This document shows, piece after piece, positions 47,497 to 57,612 of a stretch of 64,000 bases of DNA. The position numbers and the translations under genes were made by a program. The notes beneath the pieces were generated by a model. That model was not told the DNA's origin, did not search any database, and saw nothing but the letters and a program-made list of their open reading frames with translations. Source of the stretch: Polaribacter ponticola (GTDB lineage: Bacteria; Bacteroidota; Bacteroidia; Flavobacteriales; Flavobacteriaceae). The stretch spans positions 248,001-312,000 of the forward strand of contig NZ_JAOSLC020000003.1 of the NCBI RefSeq assembly GCF_026191475.2, given 5' to 3'. The stretch's first letter is position 1, and the number at the start of each line of letters is the position of its first letter.

Positions 47497-50400
47497 ATGT
47501 GGTACGAAATTTTTAAATTCGAAATACAATATCGTTTAAAACGACCAGACACCTATGTGTTTTTTCTTTTCCTTTTTCTATTTTCAATTGTTGGAGTAGA
47601 CTTTATTTTTCAAGGACCAGAATTAGGCGTAATGAAAAAAATTCGCCAATAATAATAGCAAAAACAATGGGAGCTATTTCTGGTTTATTCATGATTTTAG
47701 CTTCTATGATTATGGGAGTTTCTGTTTTAAGAGATTTTGAATACAATATTGAATCTTTAATGTTTTCTACACCAATTAGTAAAAAAGATTATTTACTAGG
47801 CCGGTTTTTAGGTGCTTTTACAGTGCTATTATTTGCTTTCTCAGGAATTTTATTTGGTATGATGTTGGGCGAATTGATGCCTTGGCACAATCCTGATGAT
47901 TTATTAGCTTTTAATGCATTTGTATATGTAAAGACTTTTTTAATGATTACGTTGCCAACCTTATTTTTTGGAGCTGCGTTATTTTTTGTAACAGGAGCAT
48001 TAACTAGAAACCTAGTTGTAGTGTACACACAAGGTATTTTCATATTTGTTATTTTTATGTTAACCAAAGCTATAACAAACGATTTTTGGCAAGCCATTTT
48101 AGATCCTTTTTCGTTAACAACAACAAGTTTAGCAATATCAACTTGGTCTATTGCAGAAAAAAGCACACAAGCCGTACCGTTTTTTGGAATTATAATGTAT
48201 AACAAACTGTTTTGGATTTCTTTAGGTCTTTTAGCGTTAATATATGGTTATAAGAAATTCAGTTTTAATATTGTTAAAGAAAAGAAAGCTAAGAAAAATC
48301 AAAAACTAGTTCATAAAAATACTAATAAAGCGATTAATGTAGTAATACCTCAAGCTAAAAAAGAGTATGGTTTATTATCTAAATGGAATCAACTTAAACA
48401 ATTTTCTTGGTTTTATTTTGTAAGTATTTGTAAACAATCATCTTTTTTGGGAATTGTTATTTGTGGTATGATTATCATCTTAATTAATTCTGTAAACTTA
48501 GGTACAGTTTATGATGTAGATAGTTTTCCTGCAACGTATTTTATTGTAGAAGAACTAAAAGAAACGTCTATGTTTTTCTTTATTGCCATTTTAGTCTTTT
48601 ATTCTGGAGAATTGGTTTGGAAAGAACGAGGTGCAAAACTGGATTTAATTTATGATGCAACACCAATGTCTAGTTTTATAAAATTAGTAGGTAAGTATAT
48701 TGGATTAAACTTAATTTACACAGTTTTAATGCTTGCATTAATAATATCTGGTGTTATTTTTCAAACAGTAAATGGTTATTATAAATACGAATTCAATGTT
48801 TATTTTACAGGTTTCTTTGTAGAGATTTTACCATTTTTAGCCTTGTATACTTGTATTGCTTTTTTTATACAATCTGTTGTAAACAATAAGTTTTTAGGTA
48901 TTATGTTGGTTATTATATACTTCATTGTCAATGTAGCAATGGGTTTATTAGGATATAATCACGATTTATATTTGTTTGGAGGTAGTGCTTTAGGAACGTA
49001 TTCAGATATGAATGGTTATGGTCATTTATTAACACCTTATTTAATTGTTAAATCCTATTGGTTTCTTTTTGCAATATTATTACTAATTATTGGCTCTTTG
49101 GTAATTGTAAGAGGTACAGAAACTAATTTGTTAAAAAGAATAAAAGCAAGCAGATTTAGACTAAGTAAGCCACTTTTTAAATTGGCAAGTATTGTTTTAA
49201 TCGCATTTTTAACTCTTGGAAGTTTCATTTTTTACAATACAAACATTTTAAATAAATACTGGACAAATACTGAAAAGACAGCGTTTAAAGTTAATTATGA
49301 GAAAACATTAAAAAAGTTTGAATATTTGCCACAGCCAAAAATAACAGCTGTAAACTTAAAAGTAGAATTATATCCATCAACTAGAGATTATACTGCTAAA
49401 GGTTTTTATTTACTTAAAAATATGCACGATTCTCCTATTAGAGAAATTCATGTTCAAAAAAGGTTAGAAGAAAATATAGCAATTGAGGCAGTTACTTTCG
49501 ATAGTGAAGTAACAATTGATAATCAATATGCAAAATTTGATTATCATATATACAAACTAAAACAGCCATTAGAGGTTGGAGATTCTATAAAAATGAGCTT
49601 TAGCCAAACCTTTACAACAAAAGGTTTTAAACAAGGTGGCTCTAATTCTAATATTGTATATAATGGTACATTTTTTAACGAAAAAACATTTCCATCTTTA
49701 GGATATAATAGAAGGTACGAACTACGAAATAATAAAGAACGTGCAGATTTTAATTTACCAAGCAGACAAGGTAAAGCTAAAAGAGAAGATACAAAAGAGT
49801 TGCTTTACACTAGAGACGGAGGTGATTCTGCAGGAATTCAGTTTGAAATGGTTGTAGGTACAGCTATAGATCAAACCGCAATTGCTCCTGGTAATTTATT
49901 AAAGAATTGGCAAGAAAACAACCGTAATTATTTTCATTATAAAATGGATACTCAAATGAATAATTTTTACGCCATTGTTTCTGCAAAATATGAAGTTAAA
50001 AAGGAAACTTGGTTGCAAACAATAGATTCTGTTAAAAAGCCTATAGATTTAGAAATTTTTTATCATAAAGAACACGATTATAACATAGACAGAATGATGA
50101 AATCTATGAAGGCTTCGTTTGATTATTACAGTACAAATTTTAGTCCTTATCAATTTAAACAAATGCGTATTTTAGAGTTTCCTCGTTATGTAGAATTTGC
50201 CCAATCTTTTCCAGGAACAGTTCCTTTTTCTGAAGCAATTGGTTTTGTGTTAGATATTGATGATGAAAAAGATGTAGACATGGCATTTTATGTAACTGCA
50301 CACGAATTGGCACATCAATGGTTTTTAATGCAAGTAGAAGCGGCAAATGTACAAGGTCAGCATTTAATTTTAGAAAGCTTATCGCAATACGCTGCAATAA

Positions 50401-50786
50401 TGGTTTTAAAAAAGCATTATTCAGAAGAAAAAGTGCAACAGTTTTTAAACACTCATAAAGGCAAATACTTAGCGGAAAAAAGTAGAGAAAGTGAGAAAGA
50501 ACCTTCTTTAGCTTTAGTAGAAAATCAAAAATATATCTATTATTCTAAAGGTGTAATTAATATGTATGAGTTTCAAAAACAGATAGGAGAAGCAAATGTT
50601 AATCTTGCTATTAAAAACTTTATTAGAGATTGGAATACACAAGATGGTAAACTAAAAATAAACACAAATAGATATGCAACCTCTAAAGATTTATTGGGCT
50701 ATTTTAGAGAAGTTGCACCAATAAATAAACAGTCTTTAGTTACAGATTTGTTTGAGAAAGTAATGCCAACAGCAAAAGAACAATAA
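47497..50786 (+). CDS. ABC permease fused to an M1-type metallopeptidase domain, frameshifted at an A7 run
   Basis: About 1,096 residues. It starts MWYEIFKFEIQYRLKRPD; frame is lost at the A7 run 47635-47641, and one added A gives V-M-K-K-N-S-P-I-I-I-A-K. The N-terminal 560 residues contain about twelve membrane helices in two ABC-2 type sets. After the last helix (about residue 565) a periplasmic M1 aminopeptidase-like region follows, with zinc motif TAHELAHQWF and the downstream Glu in LILESLSQYAA. Zinc ligands are complete, but the GxMEN motif is replaced (EFPRYVEFAQ), so substrate specificity must differ. Fusions of this kind are known in Bacteroidota; their cargo is unknown. Confidence 0.86.
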
Positions 50787-50869
50787 ATAAAAATAGCATT
50801 TAAAAGTTATCTAAAACTCATATGTAATTGAGTCTTAGGTAAAATGAATCTCCATATTCATAGTTTTTT

Positions 50870-50909
50870 CAAATGCAATTATCCGTTGGGTAATTGCATT
50901 TGTTTTTTT
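50870..50909 (+). terminator. Terminator after the ABC-M1 operon
   Basis: CAAATGCAATTA (50870-50881) pairs with TAATTGCATTTG (50891-50902), followed by T7. Confidence 0.85.
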
Positions 50910-51009
50910 ACAACTTTCGTTTTGTAAGAGTATTTGTTTCACATAAAATTTATTGAAATTTTCTTTAATAAAAAAAATACTTTTTTTTAGGACATTTATC
51001 AAAACTTTG

Positions 51010-51017
51010 TATATTCG
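51010..51017 (+). promoter_or_regulatory. Possible -7 element of the tRNA-Tyr gene
   Basis: TATATTCG is one base off TAnnTTTG and lies 66 bases before the mature tRNA. No convincing -33 element. Confidence 0.3.
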
Positions 51018-51082
51018 CAACCTTTAAAAAAAACATTGCATTACAAATGTAATTAGCAAGTTCTTTAAAATAGTAAATAAAA

Positions 51083-51164
51083 GGGGAGATACTCAAGCGG
51101 CCAACGAGGACGGACTGTAACTCCGTTGACTACGTCTTCGCAGGTTCGAATCCTGCTCTCCCCA
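51083..51164 (+). tRNA. tRNA-Tyr (GTA)
   Basis: An 82-base class II tRNA. The acceptor stem GGGGAGA (51083-51089) pairs with TCTCCCC (51157-51163), discriminator A at 51164. The anticodon stem CGGA/TCCG encloses CTGTAAC with anticodon GTA at 51117-51119. A long variable arm follows, and the T arm has GGTTCGAATCC. CCA is not encoded (CAC follows A). It is unaccompanied by other tRNAs and lies 93 bp before a dispersed repeat. Confidence 0.95.
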
Positions 51165-51256
51165 CAATTTACTTTTTTCATTCTCCATAAGAACAACAAC
51201 ACAAAAAGCATAAAAGTGTCATTCGAGGCTTTTCGCCGAAGCAAACTCATGCAAAT

Positions 51257-51496
51257 AATAGCCGGAAAAACGGCTATATTAAAAAAGAAGTTTTTAATTA
51301 TGAATCATCCACTGGATAATCCCTAATTAAAAATGTACTATAATGTTCTGCGTTATGTTACTTTGCTTTGGTAAAAAGCGAAAGTTGTTACTTCAGTTTC
51401 TTTAAAAAAAATATTCTCAAAAGTTTCTTCTACAATGTTAATGGAACACTTTTTATTCGACGACGTAGGAGTGAAGCATAATGTGTGTGGAATGGA
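51257..51496. repeat. Direct repeat copy 1 (240 bp; first 108 bp identical to copy 2)
   Basis: Bases 51257-51364 are identical to 57372-57479; the rest to 51496 is a diverged match ending in the shared AATGTGTGTGGAATGGA. Inside are two hairpins: ATAGCCG/CGGCTAT (51258-51277) and a longer one from 51291 to 51333 with 10-bp outer stem TTTTTAATTA/TAATTAAAAA. It lies between tRNA-Tyr and the 3' end of the LytTR regulator gene. No coding sequence. The gap 51165-51256 holds no gene. Confidence 0.9.
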
Positions 51497-51522
51497 TAGT
51501 TATATATGAAATTGTAAAAAGA

Positions 51523-52212
51523 TTAGAAGTGATTATTCATTTTCTTATAAATTTCTCTACTTAACGGAATAGAAAAATCATTTTGTAATTGCAGACTGTA
51601 TTTTCCACTTCCATGTTTTATAATTTTTTGTATTTTATTTGTGTCTAAAACAAAAGATCTATGCACTCTTTCATATTTTTCAGGTAAAATAGCAAGAAGC
51701 TTTTCTAGATTTTTATCATGTAAAAAACATTGCTTGTCTTTGGTGTAAATTTCTGAATAATTACCTGAAGCCTTTATATAAAATATTTTCTCTAAGGGGA
51801 TTAATTGAATTGCACCTTTTGTTTTTACCGCCAATTGTTTTAATTGTTCTCTATAAGATGCGGTGTTATTTTGTAAACGATCAATAGCTACTTTAAATCG
51901 AGTTTCTAAAATTGGTTTGCTAATAAAATCAAAAACACCATAATCAAATGCATTGGCTGCTTGATCTCTATTTGCAGTAATAATAATTGTTTGAAAAGAG
52001 CTAGCCGCTGCTGTTTGTAATAGTTCAAAACCATCTTTTCCATTTAAATTTAAATCTAAAAGTAACAAGTCAAATGCTTTTTCTTGAATGTGTAGTTTTG
52101 CATCTTCTAAGGTATGAGAAATGGTAATTTTAGCTCCAGATACATAGGCTGTTGTTAAATCTGCAATGCGTTCTGCAATTAATGTGATGTCTTCTACAAT
52201 TAAGGTATTCAT
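51523..52212 (-). CDS. LytTR-family response regulator
   Basis: 229 residues from the ATG at 52212 (MNTLIVEDITLIAERIADL). The receiver has the acidic pair IVED, phospho-acceptor Asp in LLLLDLNLNGKDG, TANRDQA and FISKPI with the conserved Lys. The LytTR domain follows (IFYIKASGNYSEIY, ERVHRSFVLD). Its ATG overlaps the kinase TGA (ATGA), so translation is coupled; a longer upstream start would overlap the kinase by 85 bases and is not chosen. Last gene of the receptor-kinase-regulator transcript, 26 bases before repeat copy 1. Confidence 0.92.
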   Translation of the reverse strand: MNTLIVEDITLIAERIADLTTAYVSGAKITISHTLEDAKLHIQEKAFDLLLLDLNLNGKDGFELLQTAAASSFQTIIITANRDQAANAFDYGVFDFISKPILETRFKVAIDRLQNNTASYREQLKQLAVKTKGAIQLIPLEKIFYIKASGNYSEIYTKDKQCFLHDKNLEKLLAILPEKYERVHRSFVLDTNKIQKIIKHGSGKYSLQLQNDFSIPLSREIYKKMNNHF

Positions 52213-53986
52213 ATGCTTGTATGTATTTGAATAATCGCTTCCCAGCCATTTTCTACTGCTTTTGATGTCAATGTCCATTTCTTTGGATAACATTCTTCTA
52301 AACGAGCTTCTATGTATTTGATACCGCTACCTGTAGTTGGTTTTTTAGGCATTGACTGCTTTTTACTATCATTAAATAAGCGATATTGAATTCCGGTTAC
52401 TATCTTTGTTTTTGTCAACTCAAAATGGGCATTGTCATTTCCAGAATAACCATGTGTAATTCCGTTTTCTACCAAGGTATGAATTACAGCTGGAGGAATG
52501 GTTTCATCACCGACAATTCCGTTTACTATTAATTGATAAGATGCTCTTTGCTGAATACTCATTATTTGTAAATGTGTTTTGCACATGTTGATTTCATCAG
52601 TAATTGGCACCAATTTTTTCTTTGTCATGGTGGTTAATAAGTGAAACTCTTCAGACAAAGCTTCAATCATTTCACTAGCGTTCTCAGTGTCTGTTGTAAC
52701 CAATTGTTGTAAAGACATTAAGGAGTTCATTAAAAAATGAGGCTGAATATGTTTTTGTAAAAATTGATATTCTAGTTGTTCTAATTGTAATTTGGTAGCA
52801 TTTAATTTTTGCGTCTCTATAAAGATCCCTTTAGCAGAGGTATAAATCATCATCACAGCAAACAATACCATTCCTAAAAGGTCAATCTTAAAAACGATAG
52901 AAGTAATGATGTAGTTTCTATATACAAAATCAAAATCTTCAATTAAATCATAATCATCTAAAAAGGTGAAAAAGAAAATCACGAATAACGAAAAGCGAAT
53001 CAAGTTTTTAGTATCAATATCATTTTTAGATGGTAAACAACTAAACACAAAAGGAATTAAGCTTAAAGAAATTGCCATAGGCAACGAAAAGACATCGCCA
53101 AATAGTACAATCAAACCAAAAACAATAATTGCTAAAAAGAATTTCTTACGTTCCAATCCAAATTCGAAATAAACGATGCAAAGCAAGGTAAAGGAGCTAA
53201 TATATTCTAGGCCCGCTTTCAGTGTTTTGCTATGTATAAATGAAATGCTTTCGGTCAACCCATTCCAATACAGGGTTTCATACATGCTCAATACAAAATT
53301 CATTAAAAACAAAAAACCCAATAACAGAAACGTTTTTTTCTATTGAGAGAAAAATACAAGGCGATATTAATTAAAATAGCAAATAGAAAGATTCCCGAAA
53401 ATAATAAAGAAGCAGTATGAATTGTTCTTGCATGGTCTGTGAAACTTGTTAAGGAACCAATAGCTAGGTCTCTAAAAATAACACCTTCTTTGTTTTTATA
53501 GTTAGAAAAACGGACTTTCAATTCATTAACACCAACAACTAATACATTTCTAGAAATGTGTTTTCGAATCAAATTTAGTCCATTTTTCTCAGTGCTTATA
53601 GACATTCCAACCAGACCATTATTTAATAACAACTGTCCGTTAAAATAGACTTCTGCAGCATTGACATTGCTTCGTAATTGAAGCCAAATATCTTCTGCTT
53701 TTATAATGGAATCTTTTAATTCAAACTGATAGGTAAGTGTCCAAAGATTATGCTCTGTACTTGCAACAGCATGAATGTCTATAATATTCAAATATTGCCC
53801 AACCAATTTCTGGTCCACTCCTTTGTAAAGTGTGCCCGCTTTTAAGGTTCCAAAATCTATTTCAGTTCCCGAATACTCTACTACTTTCTGCTGTGCATTA
53901 GAAAATAATACACAGCAGGTTAAAGCAGTTAAAAACAAGACTTTTTTCAATTCTTTTTGTTTTAGTTGGATTCTATTTTTTAACAA
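52209..53986 (-). CDS. 7TM-type sensor histidine kinase (LytS class), frameshifted at an A7 run
   Basis: About 592 residues after repair. The N-terminus has a signal peptide (LFLTALTCCVLFSNAQ) and a periplasmic beta-sandwich of about 150 residues (TLTYQFELKDSIIKAEDIWL, with AEVYFNGQLLLNNG). Frame is lost at the T7 run 53333-53339; one added base gives R-K-K-T-F-L-L-L-G-F-L-F-L. About seven to eight helices follow, then the kinase domain with QKHIQPHFLMNSLMSL (phospho-His) and HTLVENGITHG. The plan matches 7TMR-DISM sensors. It is 12 bp after the outer membrane protein gene, so the receptor, kinase and LytTR regulator form one unit. Confidence 0.86.
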
Positions 53987-53998
53987 AACTACAAAATA

Positions 53999-56437
53999 TT
54001 ACAGCCTTCTTCTGGCATCATTTTTAGAACGATTTCTTTTACTTGCGGTTTTGGCTTTCGAAGTAAAATTATAGGTCAATCCAACATACATTTTTTGAGT
54101 CATTGGCTTGTCTGCTTTTCTAGTTGTGTAATTTTCAAAGGTATTTACACTATTGTACTTTATGGTATTAAAAACATCGTCTATGGTAACTCTCAATTGC
54201 AATTTCTTCTGTAAAAACGATTTCTTAAAAACAAAGATAAAACTATGATACGCTTCATTCTCGTTAAAAGGAGCCGTAGTTGGTGAAATATATCTACCAA
54301 TTACATCAAAATGTGTGGTATTATTTAATGTAAAATTTGTTGAGAAATTAGTATATAAACTAGTTTTTTCAAAGTTAGATTGTTGATTCCCATCTAAGAA
54401 TTTTGAATGAAATAATGTTGCCGAATATTGTAAACTCCACCAATTGGTTAGTTTTTTAGAACTTCCATATTCTACACCATACTCAACATGTGTTCCAATA
54501 TTTTGATTCTTTAAATAGGCAATGTCATTTTCTACAAAATACACCGCATTGATATTATCAATGGTTCTGTTGTAATATAGAGAAATCACATTCTTTTTTT
54601 GTTGATAGGTAATTTCAAAAGCATTTTTAAATTCGGGTGTTAAATCTGGATTACCCACAATAAAATTAAAATCATTGATCTTTTGTATTTCATTGTTCAA
54701 CAACTGAAAAGAAGGTCTTTGAATACTTCTAGAATAACTGGCAGATATAGATTTTGTAGAAGCTAATTTTTTGGAGTAAAAAATAGAAGGAAACCAATTG
54801 GTATAGTTTTGAGTAACTTTTGCACCTGTATAGTTATTAATTCTATTTAGGCTGGTGTTTTCTACACGCAATCCTAACTTTAAAAAATTTGTAGCTGTAA
54901 AATTGCTACTAACAGACATATAAGCTGCACTAATTTGTTCTTTATAGTCTAATGAGGTTGTACGGTTTGGATCAATAATAAAAGTATTCTGCACTTCATA
55001 TTCCGTTAATAAATCATTTCCTTTATCTATAAAACCATATTTAAAACCAGTCTCTAGTTTTGTTTTTTTAGATACTTGAGCTGCATAGTCAGTTTGCAAT
55101 GCATAACTGATTGCAGAAGCATCAGCATCGTATTTTTCAAAAGTATCTTCAAAGTTCCCCATAGAATAAACTGACTTTGTAGTTCTTTTTGCAGCATTGT
55201 TTTGATTTAAATAATCTGCAAAAACTTTTAGTGCTTGGTTCTTGTCAATTTTCCAAGAATAGTTGACTACCGCTGTAAACAAGTTATTTTTAGGAGTGTT
55301 AGTTGTAGATATTTGCCCTTTATCTTCTAATACTTGATTTTTATAGAAACTCAAATCGGCAAGAATAGGGGAGTTTTTATTTACGATAGCACTAAAAACT
55401 TCAATTCCTAACTCGTGGTTTGTACCAAAACTACTTACAAAACCAAGTTGAGAATAATGTCGCTGATCATTGTAGTTTTCTGTGTTCAACGTTTCAATTT
55501 GACTTTGTTGCTGGCTAAAGTTAGAAAGGATGTTGATACGTCGTAAGCCAGTGTATTTAACATTGTTATAGTTTCCATACAGGTTCCAAGTTTCTGCACC
55601 ATAATTAAAATTTGAAGAGGCATAGGTTTGATAATAGCCTTCTCTAGCAAATTTATAGGCAGTATGCACGCTTCCATTAAAGCCCAATCGTTTTTTTAAC
55701 AATATAATATTAATGCTACCGCCTTTACTATTGGCATCTAACTTAGCAGATTTACTTGTCGTAATTTCTATACTTTTTATGTTTTCTGATTTTATTGTGC
55801 GAACATAATTCGTTAATTGGTCTCCAGATAAGTTTATTTTTTTGCCATTCACAAAAACAACAACTGCTTCGTTACGCATGCTAATACTGTTTTCTTCAAC
55901 CCAAAGCAATGGCGTTTGCCTTAATACTTCCATTCCGTTAGCATTTATTTTTAACGGACTGTTCTGTACATTAAACACCAACTTGTCTTCGCGTCTGCTT
56001 AACATAGGTTTTGTAGCGGTGATAGTCACACTTTCTAATAAATTGCTATCTTCTTTTAAAATAAAAACACCTAAGTTGCTGTTTTTAGTAATGTGTAATT
56101 GTTTGGAAACGGAAGTATAACCAATAAAACTCAACTCCATAATAACCTTTTGTGAAGTTTTTAAAGAGATTTCAAATTCCCCTTGTGAATTGGTAATTAC
56201 ACCAGTAATTAATTGGTTTGTAGTAGCGTTTTTAAGAACAACATTTGCATATTCTAACGGATTTTTTTCTACGTCTGTAATGATGCCTGTTATGCGGTGT
56301 TGTGCGTTTAGGTTTGTTATAAAAAACAAAGCTAAAAAAAGCAACAATTGTAATACGATTTTATAAAATTCATGGTTTGTGTTTTTTAATTTGATACAAG
56401 TGTACAGCAGTTGTTGAATTTTATGAAAGACAAACAT
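53999..56437 (-). CDS. Outer membrane beta-barrel receptor-like protein (PF14905 type)
   Basis: 812 residues. A signal sequence (LQLLLFLALFFITNLNAQ) precedes a carboxypeptidase-regulatory-like domain (HRITGIITDVEKNPLEYANVVL reduced: ITDVEKNPLEYANV), then a plug-like domain with RREDKLVFNV and VVVFVNGKKINLSG, and a long barrel ending in KMYVGLTYNF. This is the SusC-less, TonB-like outer membrane family common in Bacteroidota; no SusD partner is near. It is followed by the sensor kinase and LytTR regulator on the same strand, suggesting it supplies the signal or is the regulated receptor. Substrate unknown. Confidence 0.88.
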   Translation of the reverse strand: MFVFHKIQQLLYTCIKLKNTNHEFYKIVLQLLLFLALFFITNLNAQHRITGIITDVEKNPLEYANVVLKNATTNQLITGVITNSQGEFEISLKTSQKVIMELSFIGYTSVSKQLHITKNSNLGVFILKEDSNLLESVTITATKPMLSRREDKLVFNVQNSPLKINANGMEVLRQTPLLWVEENSISMRNEAVVVFVNGKKINLSGDQLTNYVRTIKSENIKSIEITTSKSAKLDANSKGGSINIILLKKRLGFNGSVHTAYKFAREGYYQTYASSNFNYGAETWNLYGNYNNVKYTGLRRINILSNFSQQQSQIETLNTENYNDQRHYSQLGFVSSFGTNHELGIEVFSAIVNKNSPILADLSFYKNQVLEDKGQISTTNTPKNNLFTAVVNYSWKIDKNQALKVFADYLNQNNAAKRTTKSVYSMGNFEDTFEKYDADASAISYALQTDYAAQVSKKTKLETGFKYGFIDKGNDLLTEYEVQNTFIIDPNRTTSLDYKEQISAAYMSVSSNFTATNFLKLGLRVENTSLNRINNYTGAKVTQNYTNWFPSIFYSKKLASTKSISASYSRSIQRPSFQLLNNEIQKINDFNFIVGNPDLTPEFKNAFEITYQQKKNVISLYYNRTIDNINAVYFVENDIAYLKNQNIGTHVEYGVEYGSSKKLTNWWSLQYSATLFHSKFLDGNQQSNFEKTSLYTNFSTNFTLNNTTHFDVIGRYISPTTAPFNENEAYHSFIFVFKKSFLQKKLQLRVTIDDVFNTIKYNSVNTFENYTTRKADKPMTQKMYVGLTYNFTSKAKTASKRNRSKNDARRRL

Positions 56438-57371
56438 TTGAAATGCACAAGCGAAGGATGAAATGCATGTTTGCTGTAGAAACTCTAATGATAAAATAGT
56501 ATTATGTAAAATAGAAACTCAATATTAACCTTGTCCTCATAAAATTTTGGTTAAACAATAGGAGAAAAGAGCGTGCGTATTTTAGGGTTTTAGTAATACA
56601 ATATCTTAATAGTTTCAATTATACAAGGGATTTCAAAGCAATGTTAATCAGTTCCAATGTTTCCTAAAATATAGCGAATGAACCGTTAATTGTTTCCAAA
56701 ATTATATGCAGCCTTGAATTTTTGTTTCAAGAAAAAAGATAATGAAAGATGAAAAAGAAGATTAATTGAAGTTCTAAATATAACAAGTTCATAGAATTTT
56801 ATTTTTACTCACATATTTAATTATTTGCAGAAACTTCAAATGTGTTCGTGAATCTCCTAAAAAGTCGATTTCATAAAATTTATGCTCTTGTGGCAAGCTT
56901 ACGAGAATCGTCTAAAATTTTTTATTACGTACATTTTATCGAATACGCGATTTTTAATAATAGCAAAAGGTTAGCTTTTATTTTGGCGCTGGCAAGCGTT
57001 GGATAATTGTGTTATAAATAAATTGCAATAAGCAATTTGATTTTATAAAAGCAATCGAGCGTTTGGTAGTGGCAATTTTACATAACGACTAATTATAGTA
57101 TCAAATTTATAGTTCTGAAGTTTCTTGAGAATCGCGTATTTAAAAAAACTTGAACAATTGTACAGAATATTAAATTTATCGAAAAGCAAAAACGATAATG
57201 TTTAATGACCCAAGTACAAACGTTTATTATGAAAACTAAATACTGTGGGATATTTTACATAATATAGAATTATAGCTATCAAATAAACCTAGAAGTTAAT
57301 TAGCCGTAATTTCTTTTAACATAATATCTATCGATATAAACCTAAAGGTGTTATATCTGATATTATTTGTA
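56438..57371. other. Intergenic region (934 bp) without a recognised gene
   Basis: No convincing reading frame on either strand. It contains an 11-bp inverted repeat (56942-56952 with 57130-57140) and, at 57081-57100, a short stretch resembling the reverse complement of part of the direct repeats (CATAACG then ATTATAGTA). The upstream part must hold the promoter of the outer membrane protein gene. Confidence 0.5.
56942..57140. repeat. Inverted repeat with 11-bp arms
   Basis: AATACGCGATT (56942-56952) and its exact complement AATCGCGTATT (57130-57140) are 177 bp apart. The bracketed DNA has no gene and slightly higher GC than its surroundings by eye. Confidence 0.45.
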
Positions 57372-57612
57372 AATAGCCGGAAAAACGGCTATATTAAAAA
57401 AGAAGTTTTTAATTATGAATCATCCACTGGATAATCCCTAATTAAAAATGTACTATAATGTTCTGCGTTATGTTACTTTAATTTGGTAAAAAGCTTTTAC
57501 CAGTTCTATTCTTCTTTGATTTTTTTCTTTCTAAAAGTTTCTTTAAAAATGTAATGGAACACGCTTTTTACGAAACGACGATAGGAGAGTAGTGGAATGT
57601 GTGTGGAATGGA
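57372..57612. repeat. Direct repeat copy 2 (241 bp; first 108 bp identical to copy 1)
   Basis: Same structure and orientation as copy 1 at 51257-51496, 6,115 bp away. It ends exactly at the stop codon of egtD. The perfect part is 57372-57479; hairpins lie at 57373-57392 and 57406-57448. Confidence 0.9.

Noticed and set aside
5645..47641. Programmed ribosomal frameshifting at the A7 runs
   Set aside because: The genes are unrelated families not known to use it, the codon phase of the runs does not form a standard slippery heptamer, and the same pattern occurs in eleven genes.
51065..51250. A 61-codon minus-strand reading frame across the tRNA-Tyr gene
   Set aside because: It is the antisense of the tRNA; its GESRIRTCE-like residues are a common annotation artefact of tRNA complements.
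57000..57110. Integron-type attC site in the gene-free region
   Set aside because: Weak complementarity around CATAACG only; no integrase or cassette genes, and the required stem arms are not convincing.
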